From Pontibacter korlensis (GTDB lineage: Bacteria; Bacteroidota; Bacteroidia; Cytophagales; Hymenobacteraceae), in the NCBI RefSeq assembly GCF_000973725.1, contig NZ_CP009621.1, positions 2,144,501 to 2,208,500 on the forward strand: a stretch of DNA of 64,000 nt, given 5' to 3'. How positions within the stretch are numbered: the stretch's first letter is position 1; every line of letters begins with the position of its first letter. The translations under genes and the position numbers were made by a program. The notes below the pieces were generated by a model. It saw nothing but the letters and a program-made list of their open reading frames with translations. It was not told the DNA's origin and did not search any database. Below are positions 18,709-26,170 of this stretch, one piece after another.

Positions 18709-19560
18709 TTAGAAATTCTTTTTATTGACAGGTATGAATATATATCTATTGTTAATCCCAACTCTAAGAATTCTGTAATTCTCTATAATCCCTGCCTTCA
18801 TTAAATACATTTTAATATCTAAGTAAGAATTGCCAGTGATAGGGTCTTTATCTATAGGAGGTGGCCAAACTGGCTCTCCTTCTGTATCTTCATACATACA
18901 AGAATATTCATAATCTTCCTTTTCCCATTTCAGAGCCTTGTTGATTTCATCTTCTGTGTATGGAGGGCCATATTCATTTGCCTTAAACCAGTAGAGAATT
19001 TGTCTATATCTCTGATGCCTTTCTTCTTGTTTATCTAAGGTATCCATTGTACCTGGTGGAATCTTAAAAAACTCTTTTGATGATTCTAGAGCTTTTCTTC
19101 CCTCATCACTATAATAATCAATAGGGTATATGGGCAAATTATTTACTAAGCACACAGTTTCAAAATACTTAGCAACTTCAATTTCCTCTTTTGAAAAAGG
19201 AGCAAGTTCATTCAACTCCTGCACAGAAAGCCTTCTCTTTTTACTGATTTTTGTTTTTTTTGTAGTATTGTTAAAGAGTGAAAGAAACAGAATCAAGCAG
19301 GTTATTATATCTATTACTACCCAAATTGTTTTGCCAAAAGGAAGGGGGAATATAGGGTTGAATACTATGATAATTGCTATGTAAGCATAAGTGAAAAATG
19401 GTTCTTGAGAGTCATTATCATAATCTTTAATTAGACTGCCAATTGCTGCTCCTATAACTATTATCCTTAAAGGAAGATAGTATCCGATTGGTAGATTTAA
19501 TGTTCCTAGTAATAATGCTAGGCAAGCAATTACTTTGAAATTATTCAATGTTAATTTCAT
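18709..19560 (-). CDS. Membrane-anchored protein of unknown function inside the restriction operon
   Basis: 283 aa. The first ~95 residues hold about three to four membrane segments (VIACLALLLGTLNLPIGYY, LRIIVIGAAIGSLI, FTYAYIAIIIVFNPIFPLPF, IWVVIDIITCLILFLSLF), an arrangement like the short DUF6804-type membrane domain. A basic stretch (NNTTKKTKISKKRR) and a ~185-residue soluble part follow, rich in acidic and aromatic residues with no motif I know; by the positive-inside rule the soluble part is cytoplasmic. It sits 27 bp after hsdM and 73 bp before the RT gene, in the same direction and as AT-rich as the RT, so it probably travels with the RT. Possible membrane effector or sensor of the RT system (inference). 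Confidence 0.7.
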   Translation of the reverse strand: MKLTLNNFKVIACLALLLGTLNLPIGYYLPLRIIVIGAAIGSLIKDYDNDSQEPFFTYAYIAIIIVFNPIFPLPFGKTIWVVIDIITCLILFLSLFNNTTKKTKISKKRRLSVQELNELAPFSKEEIEVAKYFETVCLVNNLPIYPIDYYSDEGRKALESSKEFFKIPPGTMDTLDKQEERHQRYRQILYWFKANEYGPPYTEDEINKALKWEKEDYEYSCMYEDTEGEPVWPPPIDKDPITGNSYLDIKMYLMKAGIIENYRILRVGINNRYIFIPVNKKNF

Positions 19561-19587
19561 AAACTAAAGGGTGTATTATACTATCTC

Positions 19588-21204
19588 TTACAACCCAAAC
19601 CCAATCCCCTCCAGATTCTCCCGAATCCGCTTCTCCAGCAGGGCGCTTTCTTCAAACTGAGCGGCCAGTTCGGTGGTCAGCAGCTTCATCTTCTCTTCAA
19701 ACGGCACGCCGTCGTCTTCCTCGGCTTCGGAGCCCACGTAGCGGCCCGGCGAGAGCACGTAGTTGTTGGCGGCCACCTCGGTTAAGGTAGCGGCCTTGCA
19801 GAAGCCTTCGGTGTCGGTATAGCTGCCGCCGATGTTGCGCCAGGTATGGTAAGTGTCGGCAATGCGGGCCACGTCGGCATCTTCGAACACACGCAGGCGT
19901 CGGCTGGCCATGGTGCCCAGTTTGCGAGCATCTATAAAGAGGATCTCGTTTTTGCGCTCGCGGTGCTCGCCGTCGCGGCCGTCACGGTTCTTGCTCAAAA
20001 TAAAGATACAGGCTGGTATGCCGGTGGTCAGGAACAGCTTGTCGGGCATCTGCACAATGCAGTCTACCATGCCTTGCTGTATCATGTGCTCGCGCACGTT
20101 CTTTTCGCCGGCGCTTCCGGTAGTCATGGCGCCGTTAGCCATCACCACGCCTGCCGTGCCGCGCTCCGAGAGGTGGTGCCACAGCGTCTGGAACCACATG
20201 TAGTTGGCATTGCCGGGAGTGGTAAAAGTATCTTTGGCCCCGAAGAGGCGCGGGTCGTTGTCGGGCAGCAGTTCGGGGTGCCAGTTACTGATGTTGAACG
20301 GCGGGTTCATGAGGGCGTAGTCGGCCTTCAGGTCGGGGAAGCGGTCCTGCAGCAGCGAGTCGCCCAGCTTTACGTCGAAGGAGAGGTTGCGCAGCAGCAG
20401 GTTCATTTTGCAGAGGCGCAGCGTGCCTTCGTAGCGCTCCTGCCCGTAAATGGAGATGTCGTTTTTGTCGCCGCCGTGCGCCTGCAGAAACTTGAGGCTC
20501 TGCACAAACATACCACCCGAACCGCAGGCCAGGTCCATGATGCGGCCCTTGAGCGGCTCCAACATCTCCACAAGCAGACGCACCACCGAGCCCGGCGTAA
20601 AAAACTGCCCAGCCCCGGAGCCTTCGGCCATGGCAAACTTGCCAATGTAGTACTCATACACGCGGCCGTAGATGTCGGATTCGGGGTTATTGATCTCAGA
20701 GAACTTCTCTTTGGAGAACAAGTTAATGAGCCCGGCCACCTGCGTAGGGGAGAGCTGGCTTTTCACGAAGATCGGCTCCAGAACGCCTTTGTAGTCGGGG
20801 TTGCGCTTGCTCAGGATCTCGTCGATGAGCACAAAAGCCTGGTCCACCTTCACCTTGATGTCGTCCTGCTCGGCGTTCTCGCGCAGGTATTCCCAGGTTG
20901 CTTCCTTCGGCAGGCGGTATACGTTCTTTACCTGGTACTCCAGCTCATCTTCCAGCACTTCGGTCTGCTGGTGCTTTTCAATGCTATAGTAGTCGCTTTT
21001 AGGGTCTGCAAAAGACTGTTCTATCTCTTGCTTTCGTATCTCAAATCGCTCTGAAAGGTGCTTTAAAAACAGCAGCGAGAGTACGTAATCTTTGTACTGG
21101 TTCTCGGCAACAGCGCCACGCAGTTCGTTGGCAGCATTCCAGAGTTCGTTTTCAAAATCTATATCCGCTTTGGGTGCAGCGGCAGGGGTATTATTCTTGG
21201 CCAT
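19588..21204 (-). CDS. hsdM: Type I restriction-modification DNA N6-adenine methyltransferase
   Basis: 538 aa from the ATG at 21204 (MAKNNTPAAAPK); an upstream in-frame TTG at 21231 is less likely. N-terminal helical HsdM_N domain (~20-150: ELWNAANELRGAVAENQYKD), then the SAM-binding Rossmann domain with motif FFTPGSVVRLLVEML, motif I DLACGSGGMF (~235-245) and catalytic motif IV NPPFN (~310). It methylates adenine in the HsdS target and is first in the operon hsdM - membrane protein - RT - hsdS - hsdR. High GC, in contrast with the next two genes. Confidence 0.96.
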   Translation of the reverse strand: MAKNNTPAAAPKADIDFENELWNAANELRGAVAENQYKDYVLSLLFLKHLSERFEIRKQEIEQSFADPKSDYYSIEKHQQTEVLEDELEYQVKNVYRLPKEATWEYLRENAEQDDIKVKVDQAFVLIDEILSKRNPDYKGVLEPIFVKSQLSPTQVAGLINLFSKEKFSEINNPESDIYGRVYEYYIGKFAMAEGSGAGQFFTPGSVVRLLVEMLEPLKGRIMDLACGSGGMFVQSLKFLQAHGGDKNDISIYGQERYEGTLRLCKMNLLLRNLSFDVKLGDSLLQDRFPDLKADYALMNPPFNISNWHPELLPDNDPRLFGAKDTFTTPGNANYMWFQTLWHHLSERGTAGVVMANGAMTTGSAGEKNVREHMIQQGMVDCIVQMPDKLFLTTGIPACIFILSKNRDGRDGEHRERKNEILFIDARKLGTMASRRLRVFEDADVARIADTYHTWRNIGGSYTDTEGFCKAATLTEVAANNYVLSPGRYVGSEAEEDDGVPFEEKMKLLTTELAAQFEESALLEKRIRENLEGIGFGL

Positions 21205-21231
21205 GTAAGGGTGTACTCGTAGTTTAAACAA

Positions 21232-22016
21232 AGTTCAAGATACAGAAAACTGTATAATATTTAGGGTTATATATATACTTTTTTAGATGATGTAGGTGTT
21301 GAGAACAGTACTTCAGGTGCTAAGAAGCCGGGGCGAACACTTGAACAGTTAACAAGGGATCTTTTATATGAAAGGTTATCATACTGTGGTAACTACACAT
21401 GTATTTTTTTCAGGCGAGTTTACCCTGTTTATTGATTGCTCGTCTAATTCGGCCCACCATAAACTTGTAGCTACTACCGAATATTACCGATTAACAATAT
21501 TTAATAAACCTTTGTACTGGAAGAATCATTGATCCCCCTTCTATATAAATGCCCAGAAATAGTTTTTGAGTAAAGGTGCCGCTGGTTGGAAGGGGAGGAG
21601 TGCGCCCATTGGGCAGACACAGATGAGGGAAAGTGGACTTTACAGCAACAGGAGCCTCCTGAGGCACTGAGAAGAAGCAATAGTGAGAGCGCTTGCAGAG
21701 CAGTCGTCTACAAGAGAGCATAATGATGCTTTCTCCTTTCTATGGGCGCAAAGGATCATGTGCCTGGGAAGACTAATCAGCCTCTAATCCCTGCTTTAAT
21801 AAAGCGCTTGTGAGGGCTTAATTGCTGTTTAATCTTTTCGAGTGGTAATCCCTGGCGCCAGCCCTTCGGCCTTTTGTTTAGAGGGCTGGGGTGTATTCAA
21901 AAAAAGGTGTCCGAAAACACGCCTTACTTACGCTCTCCTGAGGCCGGTCCTCGTACAGGGAAAACTGTATTCAGATAACCACTAGTTTATTTGAATACTT
22001 TTGCTATATTAGTCCC
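21232..22016. other. Gene-free stretch before hsdM and the recombinase
   Basis: 785 bp between the divergent hsdM (-) and serine recombinase (+). It must hold the promoter of the restriction operon, but no convincing TANNTTTG was found on the minus strand. A 76-codon minus frame at 21491-21721 lacks any family resemblance. GC content rises towards 21.9 kb, where the GC-rich recombinase/antitoxin module begins. Confidence 0.5.
21996..22003 (+). promoter_or_regulatory. Candidate -7 element before serine recombinase
   Basis: TACTTTTG fits TANNTTTG and lies 52 bp before the favoured start codon of the recombinase. No clear -33 TTG at standard spacing. Confidence 0.35.
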
Positions 22017-22055
22017 ATGTTCAGAACTTCTCACGTCAACACCAAAATGACTGCT

Positions 22056-22706
22056 ATGAACAAAGTTGCTATACTGGTCAGGGTATCCAAGGCAGACCAG
22101 AGCTACGACAGGCAGGTGTCGGAGCTCACGGAGTACGCCGCCTCACAGGAGTATGAGGTCATAGAGCTTATTACCGAAACCGTCTCAGGGGCTAAAAAGA
22201 ACACCGAGCGCAAGGGCATTCAGCGCCTGCTCAGGCTGGCAGAAGGCAGGAAGATCAACAAGGTGCTGGTGCACGAGGTGACCAGGCTGGGGCGGGACAC
22301 GGCACAGGTGCTGGCCACGCTGGAAGCCCTGCACGCGCTCCAGGTCAGCGTGGTGGTGAAGAACTACAGTATAGAGACGCTCAACCCTGACGGCACGGTG
22401 AACGCCATGGCCCAGTTCCTGCTCACCATCCTGGCAGACATCGGACGCATGGAGCGCATCACCCTGATCGAGCGGGTGAAGTCGGGGCTGGAGGAGGCCA
22501 GGCGCAGAGGCAAGGCATTGGGCAGGCCGCAGGGGAGCACCAAGGACATCGTCAGGTCGCACCCGAAGGTGGTCCGCTACCTCCGGGCGGGGCAGTCTAT
22601 CCGGGAGACGGCCAAGCTCTGCGGGGTGGGGGTGAGCACCGTGCAGCGTGTAAAGAAGGCGCTGGTGGGCGAAAGAAGCTCCTCTCCTCCAGTGAAGGTT
22701 TCATAA
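22056..22706 (+). CDS. Serine recombinase (resolvase/invertase family)
   Basis: 216 aa from the ATG at 22056 (MNKVAILVRVSKADQSYDRQ); in-frame ATGs at 22047 and 22017 are alternatives. Resolvase catalytic domain with nucleophile Ser in VRVSKADQ and the supporting Arg residues in YDRQ and LGRDTAQVL; long helix E region (LADIGRMERITLIERVKSG, then LEEARRRGKALGRPQGS), ending in a C-terminal HTH (SIRETAKLCGVGVSTVQRVKKAL). Size and layout fit small plasmid or transposon resolvases, not large serine integrases. GC-rich, like the antitoxin gene it faces. No res/hix site was recognised nearby. Confidence 0.92.
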   Translation: MNKVAILVRVSKADQSYDRQVSELTEYAASQEYEVIELITETVSGAKKNTERKGIQRLLRLAEGRKINKVLVHEVTRLGRDTAQVLATLEALHALQVSVVVKNYSIETLNPDGTVNAMAQFLLTILADIGRMERITLIERVKSGLEEARRRGKALGRPQGSTKDIVRSHPKVVRYLRAGQSIRETAKLCGVGVSTVQRVKKALVGERSSSPPVKVS

Positions 22707-22726
22707 GCACCGGAAGGCAGAGGCTG

Positions 22727-23311
22727 TCAGGAGTACATCCCGTGCTCGATGCACACCAGCACGTTTAACACCCGCTTTCTTCTTTCCGGGGTGTCCAGCC
22801 AGTCAATGGGCTTCTCTTTCCCTAAGGCCGTGTTCCTGGTGTTGAGCCACCTCTGAAAAGCGTCCTCGTCCTCGAATACCTCTATTCCTTTTATTGTTAT
22901 GGGATCCTCCATCTCTTGATGTTGAGTTTGAGGTTTAGTCTTCAAGCCTGGTCCCGAAGGGGCGGCAATGAGCGCCTTCAGGGAAAAGCCGAGGCCACGG
23001 TGCAGGCTGCGGATCATCTCCAGAGTCAGCGGGCGCTTACCGTCCAGCACCTCCGTGACGCTTTCCCTGCTGCCTATGTAGGGCACCAGGTCCTCGTGCC
23101 GGAGCCCCAACTCCTCCATGCGGACCTTGATGTACTCCACCGGGTCAGGTCCGTCGATGGGGTAATGCTCCTCCTCGTACCTGCTGACGAGCATGGAGAG
23201 GATCTCCAGCCTGTCTCCGTCAGGTGTGCCTGGCACAGCGCCCCACAGCGCTTTGATCTGCCTGAGCGCGTCCTGGTAATCGTCTTCGTTGCGGATGAGT
23301 CTTAATTCCAT
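22727..23311 (-). CDS. HigA-type antitoxin fused to an Xre/MbcA/ParS toxin-binding domain; no toxin adjacent
   Basis: 194 aa. Residues 1-118 are a typical COG5499 HigA antitoxin: the N-terminal helix (MELRLIRNEDDYQDALRQI), the HYPIDGPDPVEYIKVRM segment and an XRE HTH (LRHEDLVPYIGSRESVTEVL). After a Gly/Lys/Gln linker (~119-140) comes a second antitoxin domain, residues ~141-194: VFEDEDAFQRWLNTRNTALG, PIDWLDTPERRKRVLNVLVC and IEHGMYS, matching the C-terminal toxin-binding module of Xre/ParS antitoxins that pair with RES toxins. Neither HigB nor RES toxin lies next to it; the downstream neighbour is the convergent recombinase. It could act as a stand-alone repressor or an anti-addiction module. 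Confidence 0.82.
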   Translation of the reverse strand: MELRLIRNEDDYQDALRQIKALWGAVPGTPDGDRLEILSMLVSRYEEEHYPIDGPDPVEYIKVRMEELGLRHEDLVPYIGSRESVTEVLDGKRPLTLEMIRSLHRGLGFSLKALIAAPSGPGLKTKPQTQHQEMEDPITIKGIEVFEDEDAFQRWLNTRNTALGKEKPIDWLDTPERRKRVLNVLVCIEHGMYS

Positions 23312-23442
23312 AGCTAAATATCCTAAATCACCTGTTATACGACAAATCCTTAGAGTTCTTTATCTAAGCGCGACTGGTACCAGAGTGCGTTTCAGGCAAC
23401 TGCAGCGGAACATGGTTTGGAGGAACCTCTTTGCTGCAGGTT
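23312..23442. other. Short gene-free stretch left of the cassette array
   Basis: Contains the upstream region of the antitoxin gene. Hairpin-prone sequence near 23400-23440 (TGCAGC...GCTGCA; GGAACC) but no gene, promoter consensus or terminator I can defend. Confidence 0.4.
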
Positions 23443-23520
23443 CCCCCCTCCCTTAGAAAAAAACGTCCGGGGTACCCGTTTAAGGGCGTAAGGGCGTGTA
23501 TAACACCGGCCCGTTTTAAG
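23443..23520 (+). repeat. ~80-bp imperfect repeat flanking the cassette array, left copy
   Basis: Begins CCCCCCTCCCTTAGAAAA and ends ACCGGCCCGTTTTAAG. It aligns, same orientation, with 32761-32840 (CCCCCCTCCCTTGAGAAAA ... ACCGGCCCGTTTTTAAG), with GTAAGGGCG(T/C) shared in the middle. The two copies bracket the AT-rich array. Confidence 0.7.
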
Positions 23521-23547
23521 CTTTTTGAGCGGAGCGCGTTGTATAAA

Positions 23548-23587
23548 GAGCAAACGCGGCGTAGCCAAAGTATGGCTTTTACGCCTT
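23548..23587 (-). repeat. attC-like site of the last cassette, interrupted
   Basis: GAGCAAAC, then hairpin arms GGCGTAGCCA / TGGCTTTTACGCC. The gene-proximal core is cut: the left side ends ...CGCCTT at 23587 and the expected TTTGT-type core resumes as TGTAGG at 23904, after an intron-like insertion. Confidence 0.45.
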
Positions 23588-23903
23588 GTGCGCGCCCTGC
23601 ATGGCGCGAGTAACATTTCGAAAAGAATACCTCAGGTTATCCAGAGGGGGCAAATCCCTTAGCAGTAAGTTGGTCTGCGAAGGTTCCACATGGTGGTGGA
23701 GGACCAAGCGTCAAGTTGCCCGAAATCCGATTAGGAGGCTCAGACGGTGGAGTTCGCTAGCCTTATCCCAAACTAGGGCGAGGGCGCGGCTGGTGTAATG
23801 GGCGGCTGTGCTATCCTTGACGAACCGCCCTGTACGCGACCCGTACGCAGGGTGGTGGGAGAGCCTCACCGTGGGCAATTTTGCTCACGGCGGGCTACTC
23901 GAT
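23588..23903 (+). mobile_element. ORF-less group II intron remnant inside an attC-like site
   Basis: Starts with the group II 5' motif GTGCG (23588). The 3' end has a convincing domain V (about 23822-23859): ACCGCCCT pairs with AGGGTGGT, a 2-nt bulge, then GTACG pairs with CGTAC around a short loop. Domain VI follows (23865-23900), with stem CCGTGGGCAA / TTGCTCACGG and an unpaired A in GGCTACTC about 7 nt before the 3' boundary CTCGAT. At 316 nt with no reverse-transcriptase ORF it is too short for a complete ribozyme core, so it is probably internally deleted. The plus-strand RNA is antisense to the cassette genes. Confidence 0.65.
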
Positions 23904-23918
23904 TGTAGGATGCTATTT

Positions 23919-24320
23919 TTAATTTATTTCTTCGGTTAAATGAAGGTATACATCTCCTAAAATTTCAAGATGTTCGGCAGTTAAATGAAAGTATTTGGGG
24001 TTCAGATAATTTATTTCACAATTGTCGAAACCTTCTCCAATTTTAATTGAGTCCTTGATAAAGAGATAGTGGCAAATTTCTCCATCCACAAAGCTTGAGC
24101 CTAAATCTTCGATTAGGTTTTCCTTATTTTCTTGAGTCAAAGAAAAATCGAAGTTCTGGTCAACATACTTCTTTATTGCCTGTCCCTTCTTATTCTCAGG
24201 ATTAGAAAGGTCATAAAATTCTGCTGGTAGATTAAATGAAAAACTAATCTTGCAATCCACCTGACAAGCGTCCACAACCGCCAATATTTTATTTAGGTAT
24301 TCGTATTGAGTCAGATTCAT
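23919..24320 (-). CDS. Cassette gene: unknown 133-aa cytosolic protein
   Basis: No signal peptide, membrane segment or known motif. Acidic, with a Cys pair near the start (VVDACQVDCKISFSF) and a helical C-terminus (HLTAEHLEILGDVYLHLTEEI). It is the terminal cassette of the array on the 3' side; its attC-like site is interrupted by the intron remnant. Confidence 0.65.
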   Translation of the reverse strand: MNLTQYEYLNKILAVVDACQVDCKISFSFNLPAEFYDLSNPENKKGQAIKKYVDQNFDFSLTQENKENLIEDLGSSFVDGEICHYLFIKDSIKIGEGFDNCEINYLNPKYFHLTAEHLEILGDVYLHLTEEIN

Positions 24321-24332
24321 AGTTTTAATGAC

Positions 24333-24403
24333 CTACAACGGATTAGCACATAAGGTAAGCGAAGCGTAGCCGTAGCTTTGCTTATGTGCCTTGTTCTCGG
24401 TAG
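24333..24403 (-). repeat. attC-like site
   Basis: CTACAAC ... GTTCTCGGTAG, with inner arms GCACATAAG / CTTATGTGC and the central GAAGCGTAGCC segment. It separates the genes ending at 24409 and starting at 24320. Confidence 0.7.
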
Positions 24404-24408
24404 TTATT

Positions 24409-24804
24409 CTATCTTTTTGGTTTTATCAATAGCATACTCACTACTGCCACAAAGCAAAAGATAATTGTGAATGCAGCTGTAAAAATATAGGCAGTTCGGC
24501 TCTGGAAGTATAGCAATCCAGAAAGAACAATGATTATCGAAATCAGATGATAAAATAACCTGCCCTGCTCAATAGAATTACTTTTTCTTAAATTCTTTTG
24601 GGTAAATATTTTCCTTCCAGAAAAAGCAATTGCGAACAATGAAATGGCAGAGTAGAAGACAAATATAGTTTCCGCTGTAGCAAGAGAACCATATTTATTA
24701 GCTCCAACAAATATTGATACAATCAAGAGTCCAAGTCTGATTAAGTTATCAGCTTTACCTATACTCTTTAGTTCTTCTCTACCATATAAAATTAAGCTTT
24801 TCAT
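24409..24804 (-). CDS. Cassette gene: unknown 131-aa membrane protein
   Basis: Start set at MKSLILYGREELKS (24804) because the longer frame to 24849 runs through an attC-like site. About four membrane segments: LIRLGLLIVSIFVGANKYG, TIFVFYSAISLFAIAFSG, LFYHLISIIIVLSGLLYF and IFTAAFTIIFCFVAVVSMLL, with basic loops. No family recognised. Confidence 0.65.
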   Translation of the reverse strand: MKSLILYGREELKSIGKADNLIRLGLLIVSIFVGANKYGSLATAETIFVFYSAISLFAIAFSGRKIFTQKNLRKSNSIEQGRLFYHLISIIIVLSGLLYFQSRTAYIFTAAFTIIFCFVAVVSMLLIKPKR

Positions 24805-24816
24805 ACTTACAATTCC

Positions 24817-24866
24817 CGAGAACGTCTTTGCTATTGTGCGTTTATGCACTATAGGTTTGGTTGTAC
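24817..24866 (-). repeat. attC-like site (short form)
   Basis: CGAGAAC ... GTTGTAC with inner arms CTATTGTGC / GCACTATAG and a 6-nt loop. The inner part is nearly identical to the site at 30669-30716. Confidence 0.7.
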
Positions 24867-24877
24867 GTTCGTTCTTA

Positions 24878-25672
24878 TTAGAGCACGTTTAGTTGTCTTA
24901 ACACTGATTTTGTTATCTCTTTTCTGCAGGAGCCAAAATTAGGATTTGGCAAGTTTCTGTCTTTTATAAGTCTGGTAGCGAAGAAGTACACGTTATCTTC
25001 TTTTTCTACATAGCCAACCCACCAGCCAGTATCATTTCCGCCGTCTCTTGTCCACCCAGTTTTTGCTCTTAGGGTATAGCTATCGTTTTGCTCTTCCTTC
25101 ATGATTTCCTTCAGGATTGCAAAGCTTCTTTTGGAGAAGGGCAGGCTTTCCTCATAAACACCTATGAGGGTCTCGATTTGGTTAGCGGGTGATATGGCAA
25201 ATTTTCCAAAGTTCCAGAAGTCTGGATCATTAATAGAGACATCTGCATTGCCATAGTTTGACTTTGTTAGAAGATCCTTATACTTGGCCTTCCCGACCTT
25301 TTTCGCTAATTCAACATAAACCCAACCTGCTGAAAGTTTGAATGCCTCCTTTAGGCTCATGTCGTGATAGATATCTGGGCGGAAGCCGTATTTGACTGTA
25401 TCAGTCTCTCCTGGCCACTTAATGATTTCGTTCTCATCAGCAATGACGCCCGTTTCTAGGGCAATTAAGGTGTTGATTATTTTAAAGGTAGACGCTGGCA
25501 GTGTGGCTACATAGCTGTCATTGACATTGCTGGACATCCACTTCTTTGCTTGATAGTCATATACGGTAATGCTCCCCTGTATATTACAATCTTGGAAAGG
25601 TGTATTTAGATCAATTTGCCCATATACTCGTGAAGTCAGGAGAAATAGAAGAAATGGTATCGCTAATCTCAT
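24878..25672 (-). CDS. Cassette gene: class D (OXA-type) beta-lactamase-like protein
   Basis: 264 aa with a signal peptide (1-18, ...TSRVYG). Class D motifs in order: active-site S61-T-F-K64 (PASTFKI), YGN at 140-142, W153 in the omega-loop region (DPDFWNFG) and K204-T-G206 (AKTGW). The second motif is S114-A-G116 rather than the usual S-x-V/I, which may change substrate profile. It would hydrolyse beta-lactams in the periplasm via a carboxylated Lys64. Bounded by attC-like sites on both sides, so it is a mobile cassette gene; expression would depend on read-through from upstream. Family assignment firm; actual resistance not predictable by eye. Confidence 0.88.
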   Translation of the reverse strand: MRLAIPFLLFLLTSRVYGQIDLNTPFQDCNIQGSITVYDYQAKKWMSSNVNDSYVATLPASTFKIINTLIALETGVIADENEIIKWPGETDTVKYGFRPDIYHDMSLKEAFKLSAGWVYVELAKKVGKAKYKDLLTKSNYGNADVSINDPDFWNFGKFAISPANQIETLIGVYEESLPFSKRSFAILKEIMKEEQNDSYTLRAKTGWTRDGGNDTGWWVGYVEKEDNVYFFATRLIKDRNLPNPNFGSCRKEITKSVLRQLNVL

Positions 25673-25693
25673 TTTTTAAATGGTTTGGATGGC

Positions 25694-25760
25694 GTACAAC
25701 GTACTGGTATAGCAGATGGTGAGGCGTCAGCCGAAGCATGACTGCTATACTTTGTTAGCT
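25694..25760 (-). repeat. attC-like site
   Basis: GTACAAC ... GTTAGCT with inner arms GTATAGCAG / CTGCTATAC and central GAGGCGTCAGCCGAAGC, the same centre as the site at 28661. Confidence 0.75.
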
Positions 25761-25817
25761 GCTGAATTTATTTCGTTTTAGTTATAGAATCTTGTTGAGC
25801 ATCATAAAATCATGAGC

Positions 25818-26099
25818 CTATAAAAAGCTTAACAGCAACATTATGAAAATTAAACCAGCGCCAACAGATTCTACAACAGATAGGGTGTATGGCTTAACTA
25901 CTCTCACCAAAAATCTGTCTAACGCTAAGATAAAAGAAACTCCAACGAGCCACCCTAAAATAACGAATGCACCCAAGCCTCCACCACCACCTGTTGTCAT
26001 CATATATATTATCAATGGAACCCCAGCAATGATTGTGGCAATCCCAAGTATTGAGACAATAGTAGGTTTATCTAAAAATATGGCTAAGAATTTCTTCAT
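25818..26099 (-). CDS. Cassette gene: 93-aa membrane protein
   Basis: Three predicted membrane segments (IVSILGIATIIAGVPLIIYM; GAFVILGWLVGVSFILAL; VESVGAGLIFIMLLLSFL) and a Gly-run (TTGGGGGLG) between the first two. No family recognised. The 57-bp gap between its stop and the attC-like site shows nothing else. Confidence 0.6.
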   Translation of the reverse strand: MKKFLAIFLDKPTIVSILGIATIIAGVPLIIYMMTTGGGGGLGAFVILGWLVGVSFILALDRFLVRVVKPYTLSVVESVGAGLIFIMLLLSFL

Positions 26100-26112
26100 T
26101 CATTTATTTGAC

Positions 26113-26166
26113 AGCTAACGGACTTGGCCATAAGGCGGCGTAGCTGGCTTATGGGTGTGGTTAGCT
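26113..26166 (-). repeat. attC-like site
   Basis: AGCTAAC ... GTTAGCT; arms GGCCATAAG / CTTATGGG; centre GCGGCGTAGCTGG. Confidence 0.75.
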
Positions 26167-26170
26167 TTTG

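Noticed and set aside
19846..21054. 402-codon plus-strand frame antisense to hsdM
   Set aside because: A shadow of a high-GC gene, rich in His/Val/Ala with no domain; hsdM motifs on the minus strand are decisive.
21491..21721. 76-codon minus-strand frame upstream of hsdM
   Set aside because: Cys/Pro/Arg-rich, no motif, and composition unlike neighbouring genes.
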